Below, piece by piece: positions 1-10,629 of a DNA stretch of 64,000 bases. The notes below the pieces were generated by a model, which did no database searches, had not been told where the DNA came from, and worked only from the letters and a program-made list of their open reading frames with translations. Origin of the DNA: Gautieria morchelliformis (taxonomy: Eukaryota; Basidiomycota; Agaricomycetes; Gomphales; Gomphaceae); the NCBI GenBank assembly GCA_015179125.1, contig WHVA01000183.1, positions 1-64,000 on the forward strand. The letters run 5' to 3'. The position numbers and the translations under genes are program-made. How positions within the stretch are numbered: position 1 is the first letter of the stretch; every line of letters starts with the position of its first letter.

Positions 1-664
1 CGCTAAGTGGACTGGAAAGGAAGCGGCTTCAACTTGTAGGTTGCGCCCCCAATGAACTATCATCCTAAGTATTTCGGAACTGAGTCGGAAGTCGGAAAGT
101 ACTGAACCAAAGGTTTGGTCGGAACTTGAGTCGGAACTGAGGCGGAAGGCGGAAGATGGAAAGGCTGAGATCTTGCTAGACTCGCTGTGCTAAGAACAGG
201 AGATGGAGTGAAGGAAATCAAGTATCAAGGTGATTATCTGATTGCAGAATAACAGACATACATGAGGGGGTTTTATACAAAACGCAGAAACAACAAGTAA
301 GGGTATGATACTAAGCAAGTTCCGGAGAGTGCGGGAATCGGATAGACATACGGGGTAAGTAACTAATACGGAACAATGGTTGACAAGGGGGGTGCAGGGT
401 ATGGTAAGTACAATGGCAAAGAACAAGGCGGGTAAGTACAATAGGCATCGGAAGAAACGGAACTACGGAAATGGTATCTTGCTGTGCTCAGGGTCGAGTA
501 GGGGGCCGGTATCTGGAGGTGGCCAGGGGCGCTGAAAGAACAAGGGAGGAGGGTTGTGGATGTTGCGGATGTTGCGGATGTCGAAATAGAGTCGGAGGTG
601 GCACGGAGGTGGCACGGAGGATATGCGGAGGTGGCGGAGATGATTGATCGGAACAGTCGTAACA
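1..664 (+). repeat. LTR-A (left end cut by the window edge)
   Basis: This is a long terminal repeat of a gypsy-type element. It matches the complete solo copies at 6469-7150 and 14488-15168, base for base over long stretches. The first ~20 bases of the LTR lie outside the window. It ends in TCGTAACA at 657-664, the same 3' end as the other copies. It is rich in the pentamer CGGAA. The LTR ends directly on gag coding sequence with no primer-binding site or gag N-terminus between, so it is not the cognate 5' LTR of the following element. It is either a solo insertion or a deletion junction. Confidence 0.8.
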
Positions 665-849
665 CCAGGCACTATGCCCGCAAGTGCCCCCAAGCCTTGG
701 ACATCCAGCTTATGACCACAGAGGAGAAACTTGAGCTCCTTCCAGAGTTCCTCCCACTCACGGACATAAGCGGAGTGTCCACTGTGGAAGGATTTTCCGA
801 AAATGCGGAACATGGCACATCGGAAGTGGAAGATGCGTCGATTTTGTGA
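665..849 (+). pseudogene. gag C-terminal remnant
   Basis: The translation begins HYARKCPQALDIQ, which is the second half of a CCHC zinc knuckle followed by the short acidic tail usual between gag and protease in these elements. The first Cys-x2-Cys half is missing because the LTR-A end replaces it. The frame closes at 849. Confidence 0.5.
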
Positions 850-1080
850 CATGCAGCGGGTGAGATGTGTGCCCCTGCTGCCTGTACATAACCTATTTTC
901 CCATCTTGAAGTAGAGAATGAAAAGCCCCCACTCCCCTCACTTCGTACAGACCCACCGGATAAAGTCACACAAAAACCAAATCCGACACCCCATCCATCT
1001 CGCATCCGCCTTGGGAGAGATGCCTCCCGAAGCACTATGTTGTTGCTGCCACCCTGGGCCCCAAGTCACTAGTAATTAAG

Positions 1081-1806
1081 GTGGAGATCCAGATGACAGA
1101 TACGGTGGAAGTCAAATCCGGACCAGCCCTTGTCAATTGCGGGGCCACTGGTCAGTTTATGGACCGGGACTATGTGGAACGGAACCGACTGACTACTGGA
1201 AGTTACAATGTGCAATCCTGGTGTTCAATGTGGATGGAAGCCCCAATGAGTCAGGGTCCATCACGGAGATAGTAGACACAATTCTCCGCTACGACGGACA
1301 CACAGAATGCACTTCCTTTGCAGTCACCAGGGAAGCAAGACATCATCCTCGGGTTTACCTGGCTTCAGGAGCACAACCCGGAGATCAATTGGCAGACTCG
1401 GAAGGTACTGATGAGTAGATGCCCAGCCAAATGTCACATGTGCCGGTCGGAAGTGCGGAAGGAGCTCCAGGAGCAGCGGAAGACCGAACGGCTCATACAG
1501 ACATGTCGTTCTGGCCCCCATCCACTGCTTGCAGAAGAAGACTCGGAAGCGGAATTTGCACCGGATCACACTTCCAATTCCAATTCCGATTCCGACTCAG
1601 ATGTCATCCGACTCAGCCCAGAAGAGACTCTGGCGGAGGGGGAGCACTTGCTGTACGTAAACATTCCACCGGAAGTGGAACACATCCGCGCCACCGGAAA
1701 CATTTCGCAATGCCTTGCTGAAGCCTCCAAGAAGCATGATAAAGTGGAGGTGGAAATTCCGGAGTACCTGCGGGAGTTCGGATGTCTTTGCCAAGGAGTC
1801 ATTTGA
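1081..1806 (+). pseudogene. Ty3/gypsy aspartic protease and linker, broken
   Basis: The stretch reads ALVNCGATGQFMDRDYV, clearly derived from the retropepsin active site ALVDSGATGxFID, but the catalytic Asp-Ser is changed to Asn-Cys. After a frameshift it continues as DIILGFTWLQEHNPEINW, the C-terminal protease signature (ILG-x-x-WL). It then becomes a Ser/Asp-rich linker (about 1550-1620) leading to the RT. Three reading frames are needed to follow the protein, so this is a pseudogene of the pol polyprotein. Confidence 0.75.
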
Positions 1807-2672
1807 TGCCCTGCCTCCACAAAAGCTGTGGGACCATGCCATCGAGTTGGAGCCTGGGTCAAAGCCCACCAACTGCAAGGTCTACCCGCTGTCACCCAAG
1901 GAGCAGGTAGAGCTCGATGCATTCCTTGCGGAAAACCTCTGTACAGGGAGGATCCACCCCTCTAAGTCACCCATGGCATCTCCAGTGTTCTTCATCAAGA
2001 AGAAGGACGGCTCGCTCAGACTTGTGCAGGATTACCGGCCTTGAATGGGATCACGATCAAGAACCGGTACCCCATTCCACTCATTTCCGAACTGATCACA
2101 CAACTCCGTGGGGCAAGGTACTTCACTAAGCTGGATGTCCGCTGGGGCTTCAATAATGTTCGGATCCGAGAGGGGGACGAGTGGAAGGCCGCATTCCACA
2201 CCAACCGAGGACTCTTTGAGCCACAGGTCATGTTCTTTGGCCTCACCAACAGTCCTGCCACGTTCCCGACGATGATGAATGACATCTTCCGTGACATGAT
2301 AGCAGAAGGGGCTGTCTGTGTCTACCTTGATGACATCCTCATCTTCACAAAAACAATGTCGGAACATCGGGAGGTTGTGCGGAGAGTGCTGGAACGGCTC
2401 CGGGAGTACAACCTGTGTCTCAAGCTGGAAAAGTGCGAATTTGAGTGGACGCAGATAGAGTATCTTGGGGTGATTGTGTCGGAGGGAAAGGTGGAAATGG
2501 ACCCGGTCAAAGTTTCCGGTGTATCGGATTGGCCTGTGCCGCGGAACAAGAAGGAGGTCCAGTCCTTCATTGGGTTTGTCAATTTCTACCGGTGGTTCAT
2601 CAAGGACTTCTCCTGCCACGCCCGTGCCCTCTTTGACCTGAAGGAGGTTGGGTGGCGGTGGGGAGAGCCGGA
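1740..2672 (+). pseudogene. Ty3/gypsy reverse transcriptase domain
   Basis: The fragment [28 protein letters not shown] is the usual entry to a gypsy [22 protein letters not shown] follows, then a stop at 2041. It continues [15 protein letters not shown], then FTKLDVRWGFNNVRI, and the catalytic box YLDDILIF near 2322. The thumb reads FIGFVNFYRWFI. The frame is lost after GEPE at 2672, where foreign sequence begins. RT would copy the element RNA into cDNA in cytoplasmic particles. The box is intact but the gene cannot make a full polyprotein. Confidence 0.85.
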
Positions 2673-2689
2673 ACCAACGAGGCACTAGA

Positions 2690-3327
2690 GCAACTAGGGG
2701 AGCCGGGCCTGCTCGACGACCAACTTCGTAGGGGCCAAGATTCTAGCAAACGGAGGCATCGTCTACGAGCTCAACAAATCGGCGGCAGCCAAGTGGGTCC
2801 AATCGAACAAAATGCGCTTCGTGGACAAACTAGGCGGAGCGTTGGTGGTCAAAGACAGAGCAGTATCTGTTCTAGTCAAATACGTCCCGCTGACACACTC
2901 ACCAGAAGCGTTGGGACAGCTCAGGAAGATAGAGAGAGACTCAAGGTTACCTAGCGGCACCCTGCTTTCGACCAGATGGATAAAGCCTGCGAGCAGGAGG
3001 ACACAGGGCCAAAGATCCGTGCACCTTATAGCTAAGTTTTCCACTATTGAGTCAGCCAACCAAACTATACGAGATGGGCTGATAATCGCAGGAAAATGCA
3101 CCTGGGAGAGAAGGATGAAGAGAGAGCCCAGGAGGTACTTGAAGTGCCAGAAGCAGAATGCACATCACATGGCAGCAGAATGCGGAAGCGACAAAGTGTG
3201 TGGGACATGTGCAAAGGGCCACAAAACAGCAGAATGCAAGGAAACAGACCCGGCTCGATATCAATGCGTGAACTGTGAACAGAACGGACACACATCATGG
3301 GACCACACATGCCCAGTGTGTTATGAC
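2690..3327 (+). pseudogene. Non-LTR retrotransposon ORF1 (gag-like) fragment with zinc knuckles
   Basis: The open stretch from about 2740 contains a domain with GGIVYELN..AAAKWVQ and VLVKYVPLTHSPE. It then has LPSGTLLSTRWIKPASRR and a run of Cys/His boxes, YLKCQKQNAHHMAAEC, VCGTCAKGHKTAEC and QCVNCEQNGHTSWDHTCP. This order (RRM-like region, then three CCHC-type knuckles) is that of ORF1 proteins of Tad/jockey-like fungal LINEs, which bind the element RNA. Only the middle and C-terminal part is present, and no ORF2 (endonuclease/RT) follows. Confidence 0.7.
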
Positions 3328-3490
3328 CATTCATTTCTGACTTCCACCTTCAGTTCCGCAACACTTTCCGCCCCTCCACTATTTCCGACATTCCGCCCAT
3401 TGTTCTATTCCCTTGTTCTTTCGACTCGATTACTCGGACCCACCGGACCCACTTCATCGTTCATTAAGACCATATGTCCGGCCCTTGTTT
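3327..3490 (-). repeat. LTR-A 3' end fragment, reversed
   Basis: This stretch is the reverse complement of the last ~165 bases of LTR-A (compare 15000-15168), with scattered mismatches. The shared landmarks are TTCTTTCGACTC and ACCCACCGGACCCAC. Confidence 0.7.
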
Positions 3491-3722
3491 TGGAACCCTT
3501 CAAGACTTTGGTGTTATTGCTAACGCCTCTGTCTATCAGAATGTGTGTTTACACGACTAGTAGAATACCAGTTCAATGCAGCAGCACAACTCCGGAAATA
3601 ATTTAATATTTGTACCTTGGTTGCAATCTGTGTAATAACTAGTCCAAGTTATTACAGCTGGAAGGCAATGCGTTTCTTAGCTGCACTGAACAATAAACTA
3701 AAAGAGTGTGTAGGTTCAAGGA

Positions 3723-4196
3723 CAGCCTCCTTTGACAAACTCAAGGAGCTGATCACATCTGCCCTGGTCCTGATCTTTCCCGACGACTCTCGCCCTTATC
3801 GAGTCGAGGCGGAGTCTTCCGACACAGCTACCGGAGCGGTCTTGTCGCAACAGTCATCGGAAGATGGTGGGGGGTGGCATCTGATTGCCTTAGTCCGGTC
3901 AAGCGGAACTATGAGATCCACGACAAGGAGATGCTGGCAATCATCCGAGTGCTGGAGGAGTGGCGACACTTCCTCGAGGGTGCTCTATGTCCATTTGAGA
4001 TCTGGACAGACCACAAGAACCTCGAGTACTTCCGCACGTCTAAGAAGTTGAACCGACGACAAGCACGGTGGTCCCTACACCTGTCCCGGTTCGACTTCAT
4101 GCTCCACCACCGCCCCGGCCGCACCATGGGCAAGCCCGATGCCCTATCCCACTGTGCGGATCATGGAAGCGGAAGTGAGACAACGCTGATATGACA
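3723..4196 (+). pseudogene. Ty3/gypsy RNase H domain
   Basis: The sequence starts [20 protein letters not shown], the RT-RNase H connection. After one frameshift it continues [19 protein letters not shown] and [11 protein letters not shown], ending with [15 protein letters not shown] and [12 protein letters not shown]. These are the classic Ty3/gypsy RNase HI signatures. The domain would degrade the RNA strand of the RNA:DNA hybrid. It is out of frame with the RT upstream. Confidence 0.85.
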
Positions 4197-4429
4197 CTAC
4201 TCTGCCCAAGTCTCTTTGCAATCCGCCCCTCGAAGGAGTGACTGCAGTTGGGGCGGAAGCGGAAATGCTCGGGACATCCAGAGGCAGCACTGGAATGGAG
4301 AGAAGGAGGAGTCGGTGGTGAAGGCGGTGGAGGGACTTCGGAAAGGGAACTCATGATCTGTACGGGCAGCGGAATGGTCGGAACGTGATGGGCTGCTCCA
4401 CTTCAGAGGCAAGGTCTATGTTCCAAGTG

Positions 4430-5257
4430 GGGTGGACCTCCGCCGCCGACTCGCTGGGCATGCTGGCAGGTGGAAGACCTGGAGTTAGTGGCTCGGAACT
4501 ACTGGTGGCCTCAGATGTCCCGCTACATTGGACAGTACGTAAAGACATGTGACCTTTGTCTCCGAACCAAAGCGCAACGACATCCGCCCATCGGAGAACT
4601 TGTTCCACTCCTGATTCCAGAATCCCACTGGGACACCATCAAGTCTCATGGCTACGACGCGATCATGAAGTCGTGGACTTGGTAAGCAAGGTGTCCCACT
4701 TCATTCCGACGCACACGACGATCACAGCCCTCGGAGCGGCCCGCCTGTTCCTTGCGCATATCTGGAAGCTGCATGGGCTCCCGAAGCAAGTCATTTCCGA
4801 CCGAGGTCCGCAGTTTGTCGCGGAACTGACTCAGGAACTCTACCGCCTGCTTGGCATAAAGCTGGCTACCACCACAGCATACCATCTGCAGGGCGACGGA
4901 CAGACGGAACGGGTCAATCAGGAGTTGGAGCAATATCTCCGCCTCTTTGTCAATGAGAGGCAGGATGACTGGGATGAGTTACTTCCACTGGCGGAATTCC
5001 AATACAACAACCATGTACATTCCGCCACACAACAGACTCCCTTCATGCTTGACTCTGGAAGACACCCGCGGATGGGCTTCGAGCCACGCCAGGCAGAGTC
5101 CCGACTCGAGACAGTCAATGAGTTCCGAGACCGCATGGACTCCACCCTTTCGGAAGCCAAGTCGGCCCTTGTGAAGGCCAAGGATGACATGGCAAGGTAC
5201 TACAACCAACGCCGGGTTCCTGCCCCGGGGTACCAAGTCGAGACAAGGTGTATCTAG
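4430..5257 (+). pseudogene. Ty3/gypsy integrase, zinc-binding and core domains, with a deletion
   Basis: The HHCC part is recognisable as [19 protein letters not shown] and [12 protein letters not shown]. The core then reads [12 protein letters not shown]. Comparison with the related fragment at 40560-40640 shows that the segment VNFIVELPE is missing here, so the region that normally carries the first catalytic Asp is gone. The second Asp (VISDRGPQFVAEL) and the Glu region (DGQTERVNQELEQYL) remain. A frame change occurs near 4680. Integration activity is therefore lost. Confidence 0.8.
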
Positions 5258-5949
5258 ATGCAAGTGACATCCGCACCACACGCCCTTCACAGAAGCTTGC
5301 CCACCGCTACCTTGGGCCCTTCACAGTGATGCGGAGGGTTGGATGGAATGCATACCGCCTCCGACTTCCAATGTCCATGTCCCGCCTCCACCCCATCTTC
5401 AACGTGGTGAAGTTACTCCCTACTCTTGAGGACCCAATTCCAGGTCGGAAGGCTCGTCTGCCACCTCCACCGGAAATTGTAGATGGGGAAGAGCACTATG
5501 TGGTGGAACGGATCCTGGACAGCCGGTTTGTGCGAGGACGACTCCAATTCCTCGTGAAATGGGAAGGGTATGGGTATGAGGAGAATTCATGGGTCCCGGA
5601 GCAAGATGTCTCTGCTCCAGACAAACTCTGCGAGTTCTATAGGACACACCCTTGTGCCCCTTGCCAAATCCGCTCACTGGCATTTCAATCCCTCGTGTCC
5701 CGTGCTTCGAGGACGCAGCACGCTAGAGGGGGGGTGATGTCAGGGGACACCCTGTTTTCCATTTCCAGTTCCGACACCACACCCAGTTCCGACTCCATTT
5801 CCGACTCCGGTTCTGGTTCCGATTCCATCTCCGCCTCCGCTTTCGGAAATGATTCCACGCCTGGGATAACTCCCACCAGTTCTGTTTGCCTTGCCAGTTC
5901 CACTCCAATTTCCACTTCCACTCTCGGAACAGTGTCGGAAATCAAGTGA
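5248..5949 (+). pseudogene. Integrase C-terminus and chromodomain
   Basis: The frame opens with TTRPSQKLAHRYLGPF, the GPY/F-type module of gypsy integrases, then SRLHPIFNVVKLLP. At about 5480-5660 follows a clear chromodomain: EHYVVERILDSRFVRG, LQFLVKWEGYGYEENSW and EFYRTHP. In chromoviruses this domain guides integration to marked chromatin. The frame runs on into the 3' LTR (Ser-rich tail encoded by TTCCGA repeats). Confidence 0.85.
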
Positions 5950-6226
5950 CTCACGTAATGGACGGCATCAAGGGTCGATCAAGGGTCAGGGAGGTCAGGG
6001 GGATGCAAGGTTGATGGCGGGTGCCAAGTGTTGTCCCTGGCTGCGCAGCGTAGTATAATACGAGCTCGCTGACATTGGGGGTCCTTAGACTTTTCTCTTT
6101 GGATTTCCCCTTGTCAGGTGAGAATCCCCTCTCTTGTATACTCTGTTCATTTATACATACTTTGGATTTCCCCTTGTCAGTTGTGTGGTAGTGTGATCTC
6201 CACAACTAGCCAGGGTTGCCCTTACA
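5738..6226 (+). repeat. 3' LTR of the gypsy element (489 bp)
   Basis: It starts TGTCAGGGGACACCCTG right after a G-rich purine run and ends CAGGGTTGCCCTTACA. The two ends are near-perfect inverted repeats, as LTR ends should be. It differs from LTR-A, so the LTR at 1-664 belongs to another family. The first 200 bases repeat TTCCGA-like units. At 6227 the sequence continues as an interrupted LTR-B copy, so the element was inserted into LTR-B. Confidence 0.75.
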
Positions 6227-6468
6227 GTGGCACTTGACTATGTAACGTGCAAGGTGTCATGGAAGGGTTGTCTAAGTAGCGACAATCCCTTCGCCGACAG
6301 CACAGAAAATAGTTCGAAGGCTAAGGTAATGAAGATGAAGTATGAGAACTCACCAGTGATGCCTAAGTCTTCTTCTGGTCAAAGATAGAAATCTACAGGA
6401 GAAGGCTCAAGACGATGATCACAGCGAGGTCAAATCTGCACAAGATGGATGTATGATAATTGAACTGG

Positions 6469-7150
6469 TGTTACATATCAGAAATCCCGGAGGTCGGAAC
6501 TGGAAAGGACAACAGCTTCAACTTATGTGTTGCACCCCTGATGAACTACCATCCTAGGTATTTCTGAATTGACTTGGGATGTGGAGAAGGCGGAAGTCGA
6601 GAGTGAGGTCGAGGTCAAGGGTCGGAGGACAAAGGTCGAGAGCGGAGGGAGACAAGACTAGCAAAACCTGTGCTCAGAACAGGAGACAGTGCGAAGGGAT
6701 TCACATATCGAAGTCAATTATCTGATTGCAGAAACGGAGACATACATGAGGGGGTTTTATACAAAGAGCACAAGCAACAGGTAATGGTATGGTACTAAGC
6801 AAATTCTGGAGAGTGCGGGAATCGGATAGACATACTGGGTAAGTAACTAATGTGGAACAAGGGGATGACAAGGGGGGTGCAGGGTAGGGTAAGTACAATG
6901 GCAAAGAACAAGGCGAGTAAGTACAAGAGGCATCGGAACAAACGGAATTATGGAAATGGTATCTTGCTGTGTTCAGGGTCGAGTACGGGGGCCGGTATCT
7001 GGAGGTGGCCAGGGGTACTGAAAGAACAAGGGGTCGAGGTAGAGGGTTGCGGATGTTGCGGATGTTGCGGAATAGAGTCGGAGGTGGTACGGAGGTGACG
7101 CGGAGGATATGCGGAGGTGGCAGAGATGGTTGAGTGGAACAGTCGTAACA
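6469..7150 (+). repeat. Solo LTR-A with 5-bp target duplication ACTGG
   Basis: It starts TGTTACATATC and ends AGTCGTAACA, and is flanked on both sides by ACTGG (6464-6468 and 7151-7155). The uninterrupted target can be read in the related copy near 18975 (GAACTGGAGAATATACATG). The length is 682 bp, close to the 681 bp of the copy at 14488. Confidence 0.9.
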
Positions 7151-7698
7151 ACTGGGGAATATACATGCGAATGTAAACTACTTATATTGAATGCTCATAA
7201 GGTATCAGCGAATAGGAAAGAGGCCATCACAAGTCAGGGTTGGATAGGGGTGCACAGTCATGATACAACATAGATGAAATAAACATACAGTAAGTGAGAG
7301 AAGAGGGCGAACATGAAACGACAGAGAGTAAAGGTGGCGAAGGGCCCTATGTACGAAATCATGTCTTGGGGCCGGCATATACACCACCCTGCACGGACTC
7401 TTTGTCTACTGGGTTGATCCCACACGACCTACGGTAGGACGTCCGCAAATGCATCCTGCTCATATGAACACCTAAAGGGGTTGGGTCGAGAAGCTGATGG
7501 AGCCAGTGACGAGCCATCATGCTGGGTAGGGGATATTGATCGTGTTTTGATGGTGTGCCTGCTGGCGAATGATGCGAGCAGTGAATGGTTGTTCGGCGAA
7601 ATGTGGCAAAGGGCAAAATAGAACGATCATCGAAGAGCCGTGGCCCAAGGGGAGGGCGAAGCCATGCAAACATAGAGGAGAACTGGGAAAACGGATAA

Positions 7699-8083
7699 CA
7701 CTGCAGGCATATAAAGTTTTCTTGCCTGAAAAACTGTTGAAAAAACTGTAAAGATTTTCAAAATATTTTTAGTGTTTTTTATGTAAAAAAATTATAATAA
7801 AATTTTGTGTTTTTATTAGAATTTGTTGAGCAAGAAAATTGTAAAAAATTCAAAGTTTTTTTCAGGGTTTTTATGGATTTCTTTGTGTTTTCACAAACAA
7901 ATAAAAAAAAAACCCTTCAAAAAACTTTAAACTTTTTTACAATTTTCTTGCTCAACAAATTCTAACAGAAACACAAAATTTTGTTAAAGTTTTTTTACAT
8001 TAAAAACACTAAAAAAATTTGGAATATCTTCACAGTTTTTTGAACAGTTTTTCAGGCCAGAGAATTTTTATATGCCTCCAGTG
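7699..8083. mobile_element. Foldback MITE, family M1, copy 1
   Basis: This is an AT-rich, nearly self-complementary element of 385 bp. Its terminal inverted repeats are CACTGCAGGCATATAAA and TTTATATGCCTCCAGTG. It is flanked by a 3-bp direct repeat TAA. The 3-bp TAA/TTA target duplication points to the PIF/Harbinger superfamily. There is no coding capacity. Further copies are at 17707 and 48447. Confidence 0.85.
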
Positions 8084-8426
8084 TAATAGGGATAACTGGG
8101 TATAGGAAATAAATGAGTTGCGCCATCCGATCAGAGGAGCATCCAACAGGGTGCGAGCCAGGGAGGTGAGGGGACCTGCGGTGGACAATCCAGTCAGGGA
8201 GGAGGCGTTGATCGAGTCCAGGTAGCGCTGCTACATGCGAATGATCCGAAATCAAATAAACATTGGCGCATTCGGCGAGGAGTGAACGGGGAGAACATAA
8301 AAGTGGGGTGTCCAAGTTACTGGGTTTACAAAATAGACGGTCATGACAGAACGGAGCGAACATAGAAGTGGAGTGATGAAAGGGAGAATGGAGTTGCTGG
8401 GTACAAGAAATAAACGAGTCATGACA

Positions 8427-9303
8427 ACGAACCGTCTCTAGAGCGTGTATTCATCAGGCGGCTGTATCATCCACACCAAGTATTTTACCAGCTGGTTCAG
8501 CATCTCCTGAATGGTTCTCATGCCTTGCACGACCGCATTGAACTTATTCGACACATGGTGATATGTTAGGGTGTGCATGAATCTCTTCTGCAACCCTTGC
8601 ATTGCCATTTCCGAGGTCCATTCACAGACTGACGATCAAAATGCTCAACATTTTGGACTAACCATTCTTGGGCCTCACCTGTTAGCCGAGTGCCCAGGTA
8701 ATCTACCTGCATCTGCATGGTGGTTGGCCCTAATAGGCAATTCATCTTGAGCCATCTCAAGATGCTGGCTACGAATCCCTCAAATTCTTTGAGGTCTGAA
8801 CCTGCAGTGTATGGCTCAGGGTGCGCCAGCTTTACACCGGCCTTCGCGACACGGACTTTTCTGGGTCCGTGTCTGCGGCATCTGCAAGTGCTACATGGAT
8901 CATCCGTGTGACGCCATCGTATGGCTCCTGCATGCCCTCGATCTGGTCTGGGATGCCTTGACCTTCAGTCAAGGCTATGGACCTTTTGTGCAGCTCCACA
9001 GCTGCACGTGGCGTGGCAGTGCCTATCCGATCACTGCTGTGTGGGGATTGATGTCGGGTATCCCCTGTCAATCCTGTGTTCCTGACCCATAGTCTGCCTG
9101 AAAGAGCAGTGTGTGCCTGTCTGGCTTCCTGAACGAGGACAAGAACAAACGCCGCTGCCATCGAGGCTTGCACCAACCGACAGACAGTGGGCATGAAAGC
9201 GCAGCTGAGGAGCAGCGCGAGGTGCATGACTGGCGACGAATGCCGCTGCTGACCATCCCGTCCATGCAGGACATACGGTTCAGAAATGAGCTGAGGAACC
9301 AAG
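8427..9303 (-). pseudogene. Gypsy gag fragment, left arm of the inverted duplication
   Basis: On the minus strand the translation contains GFVASILRWLKMNCLLGP, VDYLGTRLTGEAQEW and VQNVEHFDRQSV, the core of a Ty3/gypsy capsid protein. It mirrors 16490-17361. It is frameshifted several times and ends at the LTR-B insertion site at 8427. On the other side it stops at 9303, where an unrelated 210-bp repeat begins. Confidence 0.65.
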
Positions 9304-9513
9304 TGTTGGGTGCATTTATGCTCCTGCACCAAAATAAAGCATAATATGTTCGATTTATTGTGTGGTGTTTCAATCTCTTCTCACATTGTTCTTGTACCAT
9401 GCATTCATTTCTCTGATTATTTTCGAAAATTTCCAGTCACTCCCTATCTCTCTATTTCACTTTGTTATCTCTATTTTCACAGGCGGCTGCACCCAGCGGA
9501 GTTTGAAATGTAG
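9304..9513 (+). repeat. 210-bp interspersed repeat, copy 1
   Basis: It is nearly identical to 40820-41027. It begins TGTTGGGTGCATTTATGCTC and ends near CTGCACCCAGCGGAGTTTG. The ends hold a short inverted repeat (TGGGTGCA / TGCACCCA). In both places it interrupts gypsy coding sequence, which implies mobility. It could be a short LTR or a non-autonomous element. Confidence 0.6.
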
Positions 9514-10420
9514 ATGCACTGTTTCTGGTAGAGCAGCTTGAGGAAGCTGGCAAGAGGTATGGTTTTGGAGTGGGAGGTGGGCAGAAGGGGGCCAAGAAGG
9601 CTAAACATTACTAGAATAGCATAGATAATTAGGTGGGGTACTCATGTCAATCTATATCTTGTGCCAATGGCAAATTCAAGGCAGTCATCATTACATCTCT
9701 GCATCACCTGCATCACCCGCATCACCCGCATCACCCGCAACCTGCATCATCACCCGCATCACCCACAACCCGCATCATCACCCACATCACCCGCATCACC
9801 CGCATCACCCGCAACCCGCATCACCCGCATCACCCGCAACCCGCATCATCACCCGCATCACCCACAACCCGCATCATCACCCGCATCTACCATTTCCAGT
9901 GATGTGGGTGATGCAGGTGATGTGGGTGATTGATGTGGGTGATGCAGGTGATGTGGGTGATTGATGCGGGTGATGCGGGTTGCGGGTGATGTGGGTGATG
10001 ATGCGGGTTGCGGGTGATGCGGGTGATGATGCGGGTTGTGGGTGATGCGGGTGATGATGCGGGTTGCGGGTGATGATGCGGGTTGCGGGTGATGTGGGTG
10101 ATGCGGGTGATGCAGGTGATGCAGGTGATGCAGGTGATGCGGGTGATGCAGGTTGCGGGTGATGCGGGTGATGATGCAGGTTGCAGGTGATGCGGGTGAT
10201 GATGCGGGTTGCAGGTGATAAGGGTGATGCGGGTGATGCAGAGATGTAATGATGACTGCCTTGAATTGCCATTGGCACAAGATATAGATTGACATGAGTA
10301 CCCCACCTAATTATCTATGCTATTCTAGTAATGTTTAGCCCCCTTCTGCCCACCTCCCACTCCAAAACCATACCTCTTGCCAGCTTCTTCAGCTGCTCTA
10401 CCAGAAACAATGCATCTACA
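9509..10420. repeat. Large palindrome filled with a 9-bp minisatellite
   Basis: The outer arms (from 9509 inward and from 10420 inward, ~190 bp each) are almost perfect reverse complements, including the landmark GGCAAGAGGTATGG. Inside, the left half is a run of CATCACCCG units (about 9705-9890) and the right half its reverse complement GATGCGGGT (about 9900-10240). The switch point is near 9895. Such a structure can fold into a long hairpin. The ORFs across it are repeat artefacts. Confidence 0.9.
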
Positions 10421-10629
10421 ACTTTGAGCTCATAACATATCTTCAGAGACTCCAGCGGTATCATTTGTAATGCATGTAAGGGTGACATCAACTCCTCAGC
10501 TTCAAATCTGCTGTGCAGAAAATCCCACCTGGTGGTGGCATGGCCATAATACAAAAAATGTAAACTCTGTCCTCTGTATATAAACCCCCTGTATTCATAC
10601 CTGAACTTTAGTACAAATATAGACAACAC
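10421..10629 (-). other. Unrecognised minus-strand reading frame
   Basis: A 104-codon frame runs on the minus strand from 10629 into the right arm of the palindrome. It reads like coding sequence (for example SLHFLYYGHATTRWDF) but I do not recognise the family. The palindrome arm copies its 3' part, so the ancestral locus probably supplied both arms. It may be a fragment of a transposon gene or a host gene. Confidence 0.25.

Larger units (their letters stand above)
2673..3722. mobile_element. Composite insertion inside the gypsy pol gene
   Basis: The RT frame stops at GEPE (2672) and the RNase H connection resumes at ASFDKLKEL (about 3723). The 1050 bases between do not belong to the element. 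They hold a LINE ORF1 piece, a reversed LTR-A piece, and about 230 bases (3491-3722) that I do not recognise. I could not find a clean target duplication. Confidence 0.65.
665..6226 (+). mobile_element. Degenerate Ty3/gypsy chromovirus, gag mostly missing
   Basis: The order protease, reverse transcriptase, RNase H, integrase, chromodomain and 3' LTR is that of a chromodomain-containing Ty3/gypsy element. Only the tail of gag is left: the zinc-knuckle end GHYARKCP-like (HYARKCP) starts within a few bases of the LTR-A junction. Several frameshifts and stops break the polyprotein, and a ~1-kb insertion splits RT from RNase H. A purine run at 5726-5734 sits just before the 3' LTR, as a polypurine tract should. 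The element is inactive. Confidence 0.85.
6227..8426 (-). repeat. LTR-B copy with nested insertions
   Basis: This is an LTR-B copy (reference 20977-22004) in reverse orientation, ending TCATGACA at 8426. Its beginning is cut off by the gypsy element at 6226. A solo LTR-A (6469-7150) and a foldback MITE (7699-8083) are inserted in it. On its right it meets reversed gag sequence exactly where the right-hand copy at 17362 does, so the two loci share one ancestral insertion. Confidence 0.7.

Noticed and set aside
1-664. LTR-A as the 5' LTR of the gypsy element at 665-6226
   Set aside because: The element's 3' LTR (TGTCAGGGG..CCCTTACA) is a different sequence, and no primer-binding site follows LTR-A.
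9633-10306. His/Pro/Ser-rich reading frames on both strands
   Set aside because: They come from the CATCACCCG minisatellite and its complement in the palindrome.
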